From: Verrucomicrobiota bacterium
Lineage (GTDB): Bacteria; Verrucomicrobiota; Verrucomicrobiia; Limisphaerales; UBA1096
Direction of reading: 5' to 3'
Length of the DNA: 6,054 nt
Assembly (NCBI GenBank): GCA_030747575.1
Contig: JASLKI010000117.1
Location: forward strand, 1-6,054
In this document: positions 1-6,038 of the stretch, piece after piece
How the letters are laid out: every line of letters begins with the position of its first letter
Numbering within the stretch: position 1 is the first letter of the stretch
The notes under the pieces: generated by a model
What the model was told of the DNA's origin: nothing
The model's database searches: none
What the model saw: the letters and a program-made list of their open reading frames with translations, nothing else
Position numbers and translations under genes: made by a program

Positions 1-2
1 GA

Positions 3-78
3 TGGGGTGACCGACGGGACTCGAACCCGCAACAACCAGAATCACAATCTGGGGCTCTACCATTGAACTACGGCCACC
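3..78 (-). tRNA. trnH: tRNA-His (anticodon GTG)
   Basis: This gene reads on the minus strand and folds into a complete cloverleaf. The 7-bp acceptor stem is GTGGCCG with CGGTCAC, with one G-T wobble. The D stem is GTTC/GAGC, the anticodon stem is CCAGA/TCTGG around loop TTGTGAT (anticodon GTG), and the T stem is GCGGG/CCCGT around TTCGAGT. Two histidine identity features are visible: the extra 5' G (G-1, the complement of position 78) and the opposing C73 (the complement of position 6). The CCA tail is encoded at 5-3. It decodes the histidine codons CAC and CAU. It is transcribed away from the protein operon, and its terminator would lie outside the window. Confidence 0.97.
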
Positions 79-92
79 GCCAAGGGACGGGC

Positions 93-122
93 AACTTAAT
101 GTATTCGTCTTGGGCCGGTCAA
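93..122 (-). promoter_or_regulatory. Weak candidate promoter for tRNA-His
   Basis: On the minus strand, TTGACC (122-117) resembles a -35 box. It is followed 18 bp later by TAAGTT (98-93), a poor -10 box. A GC-rich discriminator, GCCCGTCCC, comes next, before the tRNA start at 78. The -35 box and the GC-rich discriminator suit a stable-RNA promoter, but the -10 match is weak. A better -10 match, TACATT (103-98), is only 13 bp from the -35 box. Treat this as a suggestion only. Confidence 0.25.
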
Positions 123-206
123 GCGTCGTGTTTTATTTCCGTTTAAATATGGCAAACTCGTGGTTGCGTTGGCGTTGGGGGTGCCATAGTTTTTCGGCAA
201 CTAGGA

Positions 207-2684
207 GTGTTCTGTTTTTCTGACAATCGATTGCGTGGGCTGGTTGCGCTGGCGGGTTGCCTGTGTCAATTGAGCGCAGTTGTACTTGGCCAAGCTGCGG
301 AATCAACAGCCGAGCCGGTCTCAGTCTTCCCTGCGGAGGTTGACTTGGTGGCCAACGGACGGCAGCAGTTGCTCGTGCAGCAGCGCTTGGCCAACGGCCT
401 GGTTCGTGACCTGTCGCGCGAGGCGCTGTTCAGCAGCAGCGACCCGTCAGTCGTGTCGGTTGCGGATGGTGTGGCGCATGCGCTCGGCGAGGGTTTGGCC
501 AAGGTGCGCGTCGAGGCCGCCGGGCAGGTGGCCAGCGTGGACGTTGTAGTGGTGCCGAAGCCAAGCGGTGCGCGGCTTAGTTTTGTGGCGGACGTGCTAC
601 CGGTCCTGGGCCGAGCGGGTTGCGCAAACGGCGCTTGTCACGCCAAGCCGAAGGGGCAGAACGGATTTTCGCTCTCGGTTTTCTCATTCGATCCGGTGGC
701 CGATTTCCGAGAGATTGTGAAGGACCAAAGAGGTCGACGCGTCTTTCCGGCGTTACCGGCGGAGAGCTTGGTGCTCAAAAAACCAACGCTTGCTGTCGAG
801 CATGAGGGCGGAAAGCGGCTTGAAGTCGGCTCGCCGTTTTATCAAATCATTAACGACTGGATTTCGCAGGGGATGCTTTACCGGCGGCCGGGCGAACCGG
901 AGCTTGTCGGCATTTCTGTTTTCCCGAATGAGCAGCGCTACCCCAAGTCGGCAGAGCAGCAGTTGGTTGTCACCGCGCGATTCGCGGATGGCTCGACAAG
1001 GGACGTGACGCACTTGGCGGATTTTTCGGCGAACGAAAAGGAGATCGCCGAGGTGGATGAAACCGGCATGGTGCGCGTCGGCAGGCTCAGCGACGAAGGG
1101 GTTATCGTGGTGCGTTACATGGGGCAGGTGGCGCGCGCGCGGATCACCGTGCCGACGGATCGGCAGTTCAACGACGCGGTTTACGCCGGGCTACCGCGCA
1201 ATAATTTCATCGACGACTTGGCATATGCGCGTTTTCAAAAACTGGGACTGTTGCCGAGCGAGGCTTGCAGCGACTCGGAGTTCATGCGGCGGGCTTTCAT
1301 TGATGTGATCGGCTTGTTGCCGGAGCCGGGCGAGGCGCGGCGTTTCCTCGCCGACAAGTCGACGGACAAACGCGCCGAGCTGATTGACAGGTTGCTCGAC
1401 GATCCCGCGTATGCGGACACGTGGGCCAACCGCTGGGGTGACTTGTTCCGGCCAAACATCGCGCGCGTTGGCCTCAAGAGCGCGTACACGATCGACAACT
1501 GGATTCGCGAGTGCTTCGCCGCCAACAAGCCGTACGACCAAATGGTGCGCGAAATCCTTACGGCAAAGGGCAGCACGCATCGCGTCGGCCCGGCGGTGAT
1601 CTATCGCACGCGCCGCGAGCCGGCGACGCTGACGACACTCTTTAGCCAGGTCTTTCTCGGTGTGCGGATGGAGTGCGCTCGCTGCCATCACCATCCCAAC
1701 GAGCGCTGGAGCCAAAGGGATTTTTACCAGTTCGCCGCATTTTTCGCCGAGACGAAGCGGAAGGGCACCGGCATTTCGCCGCCGATCTCGGCTGGCACGG
1801 AGTTTATTTATCACGCCCCAGGAGGGAGTGTGCGGCACCCGGTTAGCAGCGAGGTGCTGAAGCCCACGCCGCTTGCCGCCACGCCGCTAAACATCCCCGC
1901 CGGCACCGACCCGAGGGAGACCTTGGCCGAGTGGCTGCTCACGCCGGAGAATCCGTTCCTCGCCCGGGCGATGGCCAACCGGGTTTGGGGACAGTTCCTT
2001 GGGCGCGGCATCGTGCATCCGGTGGATGACTTCCGGGCGACCAACCCGCCGGTCAACCCGGAGTTGCTCGACGCGTTGGCGGCGGACTTCGCCGTGCACG
2101 ACTTTGACCTCAGGCACCTCATGCGGCGGATCATGAATTCGCGTCTTTATCAGCTCAGCTCGTTACCGAACAAGACCAACGTGCAGGACACGAGCAGCTT
2201 TTCGCGCTTTTACCGGCGTCGGATATCGGCGGAAAACTTGCACGACATTTTGGTGCAGGTGAGCGGTGTCGAGAGTGGCTTCTACAATTTGCGTCGGGAT
2301 GCCCGATCGGTTGAACTGTGGACGACCAGGATGGACTCCGCTCTGCTGGAGTCGTTCGGGCTACCCAATTCCAGCGAGAATTGCCCCGTCGAACGTGACG
2401 ACCGGCCCAGCATGGTTCAGGCGCTGCACTTGATGAATTCCGACAAGCTGCAAGCCAAGTTGGCCGACAAAAACGGGCGTGCCGCAAAGTTTGGCCGGGA
2501 CGACAAGCCAAGCGATGAAGTCGTGAACGAATTGTACCTTGCCCTGTATTCGCGCTGGCCAAGCGACGAGGAAAAGCGCGTTGCACTTGAGGCGTTTAAG
2601 AGCGGGGGTGCCAAGCGGCATGAAGCTGTCGAGGACATCATTTGGGCCTTGATCAATACCGCCGAGTTCGTCTTTAATCACTGA
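207..2684 (+). CDS. Exported Big-2 / c-type cytochrome / DUF1549-DUF1553 protein
   Basis: An 825-residue exported protein of the Planctomycetes/Verrucomicrobia-type DUF1549-DUF1553 (PSCyt2-PSD1) family, first gene of the operon. Its order is: signal peptide (about 1-30); Big-2-like beta domain (about 38-116); a cytochrome-like segment (about 125-225) with a CX4CH motif at C139-H145; a second Big-2-like domain (about 235-317) that parallels the first; DUF1549 (about 333-540) with a canonical CXXCH heme motif at C490-H494 followed by HHP; and DUF1553 (about 570-815) with its typical NPFLARAMANRVWGQ stretch. The two cysteine motifs suggest periplasmic heme attachment and a redox role, but the family's reaction is unknown. 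The start is uncertain. GTG 207 overlaps an AGGAG ribosome-binding-like sequence (203-207), while TTG 231 would give a shorter signal peptide but has no well-placed ribosome binding site. An in-frame stop at 144 rules out a longer protein. The sequence LAGC (15-18) also looks like a lipobox. Confidence 0.95.
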   Translation: MFCFSDNRLRGLVALAGCLCQLSAVVLGQAAESTAEPVSVFPAEVDLVANGRQQLLVQQRLANGLVRDLSREALFSSSDPSVVSVADGVAHALGEGLAKVRVEAAGQVASVDVVVVPKPSGARLSFVADVLPVLGRAGCANGACHAKPKGQNGFSLSVFSFDPVADFREIVKDQRGRRVFPALPAESLVLKKPTLAVEHEGGKRLEVGSPFYQIINDWISQGMLYRRPGEPELVGISVFPNEQRYPKSAEQQLVVTARFADGSTRDVTHLADFSANEKEIAEVDETGMVRVGRLSDEGVIVVRYMGQVARARITVPTDRQFNDAVYAGLPRNNFIDDLAYARFQKLGLLPSEACSDSEFMRRAFIDVIGLLPEPGEARRFLADKSTDKRAELIDRLLDDPAYADTWANRWGDLFRPNIARVGLKSAYTIDNWIRECFAANKPYDQMVREILTAKGSTHRVGPAVIYRTRREPATLTTLFSQVFLGVRMECARCHHHPNERWSQRDFYQFAAFFAETKRKGTGISPPISAGTEFIYHAPGGSVRHPVSSEVLKPTPLAATPLNIPAGTDPRETLAEWLLTPENPFLARAMANRVWGQFLGRGIVHPVDDFRATNPPVNPELLDALAADFAVHDFDLRHLMRRIMNSRLYQLSSLPNKTNVQDTSSFSRFYRRRISAENLHDILVQVSGVESGFYNLRRDARSVELWTTRMDSALLESFGLPNSSENCPVERDDRPSMVQALHLMNSDKLQAKLADKNGRAAKFGRDDKPSDEVVNELYLALYSRWPSDEEKRVALEAFKSGGAKRHEAVEDIIWALINTAEFVFNH

Positions 2685-2691
2685 AGCGGAA

Positions 2692-4029
2692 ATGAACACG
2701 CTCAACGCAAACTGTGCGGGAATAGCACGCCGGGATTTTATCCAGGTCGGCGTCGGGGGCGTTCTTGGATTGGGTATGAGCGACCTGATTCGACTGCGGG
2801 CTGAAGCGGCACGGGCCGTTGGCAAGGCGAGCCCGGATCAGGTGAACTGCATTCTCGTCTGGCTCGACGGTGGCCCGACGCATTATGAGATGTTCGATCC
2901 GAAGCCGGATGCCCCGTCCGATGTGCGCGGTAAATTTGATCCCATCCCAACCACGGTGCCGGGTGTTCAGTTCTGCGAGACTGTGCCGAGACTGGCCAAG
3001 ACTCTCGACAAGATGGCCATCATCCGATCGATCTGCCACAAGGATCCCAATCACGGTGGTGGCAACCATTACATGATGACCGGTGCGCCGACGCCGGTGC
3101 CGGTCAACTGTGGTTCGTCTGTGTCGTTTCATCCGTCGTTCGGCTCCATGGTGTCGCATCTGCGCGGCATCAACGACGGTCTACCGGCATACGCCACGCT
3201 GCCCCGCAAATCGCGCTCGGCGGGACCGCATTTTCTCGGTGGCCAACACGCGCCGTTTGTCATCGACGGCGATCCGAACCGAAAAGGTTATCGTGTCCGC
3301 GATGTCGTGCTGCCCAAGAGCATCAGCGAGGGCAGGGCGAACACAAGGTTCAAGCTGCGCGAGTCGCTCGATCGAATGCTGCGTATCACCGATGCCGCCG
3401 CCGCTGACCCGTCGGTGGATTTCGACAGCTTTTACCAGCAGGGCATCGACTTGATTTCGTCGCCCGAGGCGCAGGCGGCGTTCGATGTGGAAATGGAACC
3501 GGCAGAGGTGCGCGATCGTTACGGCCGGAACGACTTTGGCCAACGCCTGCTGTTGGCTCGCCGGTTGACCGGGGTCGGCGTGTCGTTCGTCACGGTTTAC
3601 AACGGCGGCTGGGATCATCACACCAAGATATTCGAGGATGGGTTCAAAAAGAAAATCACAACGGTTGACACCGGTATGTCAGCACTGATCAACGATCTTC
3701 ACGATCGAGGCCAACTCGACAACACGCTCGTGTTGCTGCTCGGTGAGTTCGGGCGCACGCCGAAGATCAACAAGGACGGAGGACGCGACCACTGGCCGCA
3801 CGCGATGTCTGTTCTCGTTGCCGGGGCCGGCGTGCCGCCGGGTCAGATCATCGGCGGGACCGATGTGAAGGGTTATTACGCCTCGGAAAACATTTATTCG
3901 CCAGAGGATTTTGCCTGCTCGCTTTACACCAAGATGGGAATTGATCCGCACAAGATCCTTCACACCAACACCGGACGCCCGTTACCCATCGTCAACGGCG
4001 GCGCACCCATCAAGGAGCTGTTCGGGTGA
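2692..4029 (+). CDS. Tat-exported DUF1501 protein (alkaline phosphatase/sulfatase clan)
   Basis: A 445-residue full-length DUF1501 protein. The N-terminus has a twin-arginine signal (ARRDFIQVG, Arg13-Arg14) and a glycine-rich hydrophobic stretch, so it is probably exported already folded, often a sign of a metal cofactor. Hallmarks in order are WLDGGPTH (57-64), HGGGNHYMMTG (121-131), GGWDHH (305-310), GEFGRTP (351-357) and GGRDHWPH (363-370). These Asp/His/Glu clusters sit where the alkaline phosphatase clan binds metal, which suggests a hydrolase, but DUF1501 substrates are not established. It starts 7 bp after the upstream stop, with only a weak GGAA just before ATG, so translation is probably coupled to the upstream gene. 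Its stop overlaps the next start by 4 bp. DUF1501 genes are usual partners of DUF1549/DUF1553 genes in planctomycetes and verrucomicrobia. No frameshift or missing family motif is seen. Confidence 0.96.
   Translation: MNTLNANCAGIARRDFIQVGVGGVLGLGMSDLIRLRAEAARAVGKASPDQVNCILVWLDGGPTHYEMFDPKPDAPSDVRGKFDPIPTTVPGVQFCETVPRLAKTLDKMAIIRSICHKDPNHGGGNHYMMTGAPTPVPVNCGSSVSFHPSFGSMVSHLRGINDGLPAYATLPRKSRSAGPHFLGGQHAPFVIDGDPNRKGYRVRDVVLPKSISEGRANTRFKLRESLDRMLRITDAAAADPSVDFDSFYQQGIDLISSPEAQAAFDVEMEPAEVRDRYGRNDFGQRLLLARRLTGVGVSFVTVYNGGWDHHTKIFEDGFKKKITTVDTGMSALINDLHDRGQLDNTLVLLLGEFGRTPKINKDGGRDHWPHAMSVLVAGAGVPPGQIIGGTDVKGYYASENIYSPEDFACSLYTKMGIDPHKILHTNTGRPLPIVNGGAPIKELFG
4012..4017 (+). promoter_or_regulatory. 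Ribosome binding site for the PPC-domain gene
   Basis: AAGGAG lies inside the last codons of the DUF1501 gene, 8 nt before GTG 4026. It is the best ribosome binding site of the three operon genes and fixes the GTG start, which overlaps the upstream TGA as GTGA. Confidence 0.8.
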
Positions 4030-5702
4030 GGCGGCCTCGTTTCGTCGCAGCGTTGGCTGCGGTTTACTGTTTTTTTTCAGCTTGGCCGGACGGCTTGGCC
4101 AAGCCGCCCGCTGTCACCAGCATTTTTCCCGCCGGCGGAAAATCGGGCTCTACGTTTGAACTCACGGCAGCTGACGCCCCCGACCCTTGGCCAAGCGCCG
4201 CGTGGGCCAGTCATGCCGGCATCAAGCTTGAGCCGCTCAAGGACAAAAAGGGCGTCTACAAGACCACCATCGCCGCTGACACGCCGGTCGGGCCGCACTT
4301 GGTTCGGTTTTACAACGTGGACGGCTCCTCGCAGCCCCGGACATTTTTCGTCGGCCTGGCCGGTGAGACGGCCGAGGTGGAGCCGAATGACAAGCTCGAC
4401 GCCGCACAGTTCCTCGGAAACACCCCGGTTGTCGTCAACGGTCGGCTCGACAAAACCGGCGATGTCGATGGCTTCGCGGTTCGTGCAAACAAGGGCGACT
4501 GGATCGTGGCGCAGTGCCATGCCTACTCGATCGACTCGCCGATTGATGCGTTCCTGCATCTGCACGACGAGAACGGCAGCAAGGTTGCATTCGCTCCGGA
4601 CACGCACAATCTCGATCCATTTCTGGCTTGGCAGGCGCAAAAGACCGGCACTTACACGCTGACGTTTGCCGGCTTGATTTTCCCGTTCAACTCAACGGCG
4701 CGTTTCCACGGCAGTGCGCATACGGTGTACAGGATGACGATCAGTACAGGCCCGTTTGCGCGGAATACCAATCCACTCGGCGTTATGCGCGGCGCCAAAA
4801 CACCGGTGCACTTGGTCGGCTGGGGATTCGGAAAACAACGGGCAGCCCAGGCGACAGTCGTTAACACATCGACCTCCGGTCAAACCGCCTGGGTCGGGGG
4901 GAGGGGCTTGGCCGCGCCGGTGCCGGTGATTGTCGGTCGATTGCCCGGTCACCTCGAAACCGAGCCGAACGACTCGACCGAGTTGGCACTGACGCTCGCT
5001 TGGCCAAGCGCAATTCACGGACGCATCAGCGAGGACGACGACGAGGATCGTTTTGGCATCGAGGCTGTGAAGGGCGACAAATTGCGCCTGCGTTTGCGGG
5101 CGTCCGAGTTTAATTCTGCTCTCGATCCCGTGTTGCGCATCGAGGACGCCAACGGCAAACAACTCGCCCGCGACGACGATTCCGGCGAACGGCAGGACGC
5201 CATGCTAAATTGGACTGCGCCTGGGGACGGGATGTATTACCTTGCAGTCAGCGACCTTATCCGCTCCGGTGGCAATGCGCATTTTTACAGGCTGGAGATC
5301 GACCGGATCACCCCAAGCCTCAACGCCACATTCACGCCGGATCGGCTCGTGGTGGAGGCCGGCAAAAGCGCCGAGGCGACCGTCACAATCGGCTTTGCCG
5401 ATGGCTACAATGGATCCCCTGCAGTCGTTGTGCGAGGCTTGCCCGAGGGCGTGAAGGCACTGATTCCCGCGACCGAAAAAGGCGGGGCGCTGAAGATCAA
5501 AATTGTGGCTGCTGAGTCGGCCAAATCGGCCAATGCTCCCGTGACCCTACTCGTTGTCGAGCCCGGCACCGCAACGATCCGTAAAGCAACCACGCCCATC
5601 GGCATGGATAAAGCCGGTGGGGAACGGTTGATCAACTCAATTGACCAGCTGTGGCTGACCATCAAACCCAAGCCCGAACCAGATAAGGGGGAGAAAAAGT
5701 AA
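4026..5702 (+). CDS. Secreted protein with two PPC domains and Ig-like modules
   Basis: A 558-residue exported protein, third gene of the operon. A Sec signal peptide (about 1-25, MRRPRF n-region, likely cut near GLA-KPP) is followed by an IPT/TIG-like beta module (about 28-110, starting PPAVTSIFPAGG). Then come a first PPC (bacterial pre-peptidase C-terminal) domain (about 115-240, EVEPND at 117-122), a linker beta region (about 245-305), a second PPC domain (about 310-427, ETEPND at 311-316) and an Ig-like module (about 433-513). It ends in a Lys/Pro/Glu-rich tail. No peptidase or other catalytic domain is visible, so a binding or scaffolding role at the cell surface is the likeliest reading. 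The GTG start overlaps the upstream stop and is supported by AAGGAG 8 nt upstream. PPC-domain genes often follow DUF1501 genes in these phyla. There is no clear hairpin terminator after the stop. Confidence 0.94.
   Translation: MRRPRFVAALAAVYCFFSAWPDGLAKPPAVTSIFPAGGKSGSTFELTAADAPDPWPSAAWASHAGIKLEPLKDKKGVYKTTIAADTPVGPHLVRFYNVDGSSQPRTFFVGLAGETAEVEPNDKLDAAQFLGNTPVVVNGRLDKTGDVDGFAVRANKGDWIVAQCHAYSIDSPIDAFLHLHDENGSKVAFAPDTHNLDPFLAWQAQKTGTYTLTFAGLIFPFNSTARFHGSAHTVYRMTISTGPFARNTNPLGVMRGAKTPVHLVGWGFGKQRAAQATVVNTSTSGQTAWVGGRGLAAPVPVIVGRLPGHLETEPNDSTELALTLAWPSAIHGRISEDDDEDRFGIEAVKGDKLRLRLRASEFNSALDPVLRIEDANGKQLARDDDSGERQDAMLNWTAPGDGMYYLAVSDLIRSGGNAHFYRLEIDRITPSLNATFTPDRLVVEAGKSAEATVTIGFADGYNGSPAVVVRGLPEGVKALIPATEKGGALKIKIVAAESAKSANAPVTLLVVEPGTATIRKATTPIGMDKAGGERLINSIDQLWLTIKPKPEPDKGEKK
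4091..4106. repeat. 16-bp perfect palindrome built on TTGGCCAA
   Basis: CGGCTTGGCCAAGCCG is its own reverse complement. It lies in the signal-peptide codons of the PPC-domain gene. An overlapping direct repeat is also present: GCTTGGCC at 4080-4087 and again at 4093-4100. It is the longest member of the iterated palindrome family here. Confidence 0.85.
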
Positions 5703-5729
5703 CTTGGCCAGGCGCAGGATTCTTTTTCG

Positions 5730-5757
5730 TTGAAATCAGGCGGGGAATCACTACGAT
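5730..5757 (+). promoter_or_regulatory. Sigma70-type promoter for tRNA-Pro
   Basis: TTGAAA (5730-5735, 5 of 6 consensus bases) is followed after a 16-bp spacer by TACGAT (5752-5757, 4 of 6). Transcription would start near 5764, about 9 nt before the mature tRNA. The discriminator CCTGCCC is GC-rich, as is usual for stable-RNA promoters under growth-rate or stringent control. This supports the tRNA being transcribed independently of the operon upstream. Confidence 0.6.
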
Positions 5758-5772
5758 CCTGCCCATCGGGTT

Positions 5773-5850
5773 CGGGATGTAGCGTAGCCTGGTTAGCGCG
5801 CCTGACTGGGGGTCAGGAGGTCGAGAGTTCGAATCTCTCCATCCCGACCA
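5773..5850 (+). tRNA. trnP: tRNA-Pro (anticodon GGG)
   Basis: A complete cloverleaf. The acceptor stem CGGGATG/CATCCCG is fully paired and includes the C1-G72 pair typical of bacterial tRNA-Pro. The D stem is GCGT/GCGC with one wobble. The anticodon stem CCTGA/TCAGG encloses loop CTGGGGG (anticodon GGG, with G37). The T stem is GAGAG/CTCTC around TTCGAAT. The discriminator A73 and the encoded CCA lie at 5847-5850. It reads proline CCC (and possibly CCU) codons. It lies 70 bp after the operon, on the same strand, behind its own promoter. The sequence after its 3' end becomes AT-richer. Confidence 0.97.
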
Positions 5851-5909
5851 CTTCTTTTCCTAACAAACCCCCAGTTTTCTTAGCTTTCAGACACGAAACG
5901 AGTGCGCCC

Positions 5910-5927
5910 TGTACACCGTCTGTACAC
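5910..5927 (+). repeat. Tandem TGTACAC direct repeat
   Basis: TGTACAC occurs at 5910-5916 and again at 5921-5927, 11 bp apart, about one helical turn. Each copy contains the palindrome TGTACA. This spacing would put two bound protein units on the same DNA face. It might be an operator or a recombinase arm site, but no regulator or integrase gene is visible in the window. Confidence 0.45.
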
Positions 5928-5973
5928 TTTGCTGATTTCAAGTGAGTGTAACTGAATGCTAAGTAATGCAAGA

Positions 5974-6023
5974 GTGGGGTTCTAACTATTTGTAGCCAAA
6001 GTGGCAGCCGTAGTTGACCCCAC
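5974..6023. repeat. Bulged inverted repeat with nested hairpin
   Basis: GTGGGGT (5974-5980) pairs with ACCCCAC (6017-6023). After an asymmetric bulge (TCT against G), AACTA (5984-5988) pairs with TAGTT (6011-6015). Inside the loop, GCC (5995-5997) can pair with GGC (6003-6005). That makes 12 outer pairs and 3 inner ones. No T-run follows on either strand, so it is not a standard intrinsic terminator. Confidence 0.5.
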
Positions 6024-6026
6024 CAT

Positions 6027-6038
6027 TGGGCCGGCCCA
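6027..6038. repeat. 12-bp perfect palindrome
   Basis: TGGGCCGGCCCA is its own reverse complement and starts 4 bp after the bulged inverted repeat. It contains GGCC but is not the TTGGCCAA motif. Its function is unknown. Confidence 0.5.

Larger units (their letters stand above)
286..5007. repeat. Iterated palindrome TTGGCCAA (seven exact copies)
   Basis: Exact copies lie at 286-293, 387-394, 495-502, 3536-3543, 4095-4102, 4187-4194 and 5000-5007. Four copies extend to CTTGGCCAAG. Close variants include TGGCCAAGC at 2556, TGGCCAAG at 2993 and TTGGCCA at 5704 (just past the last stop codon). The copies fall in codon phases 1 (three), 2 (two) and 3 (two) and encode LAN, LAK, LGQ, FGQ or WPS, so no shared protein motif explains them. 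The span given covers the first to the last exact copy. Confidence 0.8.

Noticed and set aside
164..190. Possible operon promoter TTGCGT / CATAGT
   Set aside because: The -35 box matches only 3 of 6 bases and the spacer is 15 bp. It is the only candidate in the gap, but too weak to list as a feature.
1191..1838. A long minus-strand open frame (215 codons) inside the first gene
   Set aside because: It lies wholly within a well-supported gene with recognised DUF1549 motifs. High-GC codon use commonly leaves the opposite strand open. It shows no family features.
4070..4077. Run of eight T residues in the PPC gene as a programmed slippage site
   Set aside because: The frame continues normally through Cys-Phe-Phe-Ser of the signal peptide, and no alternative product or stimulatory structure is evident. 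It could be a sequencing-error hotspot, but nothing shows an error.
5730..5945. A 71-codon plus-strand open frame across tRNA-Pro
   Set aside because: It runs through the tRNA gene and its promoter. The translation is the sort of artefact tRNA genes give, and there is no ribosome binding site.
5974..6023. Resemblance to an integron attC site (CTAAC near one end, GTTGA near the other)
   Set aside because: The expected RYYYAAC and GTTRRRY core boxes are not matched, and no integrase or cassette array is visible.
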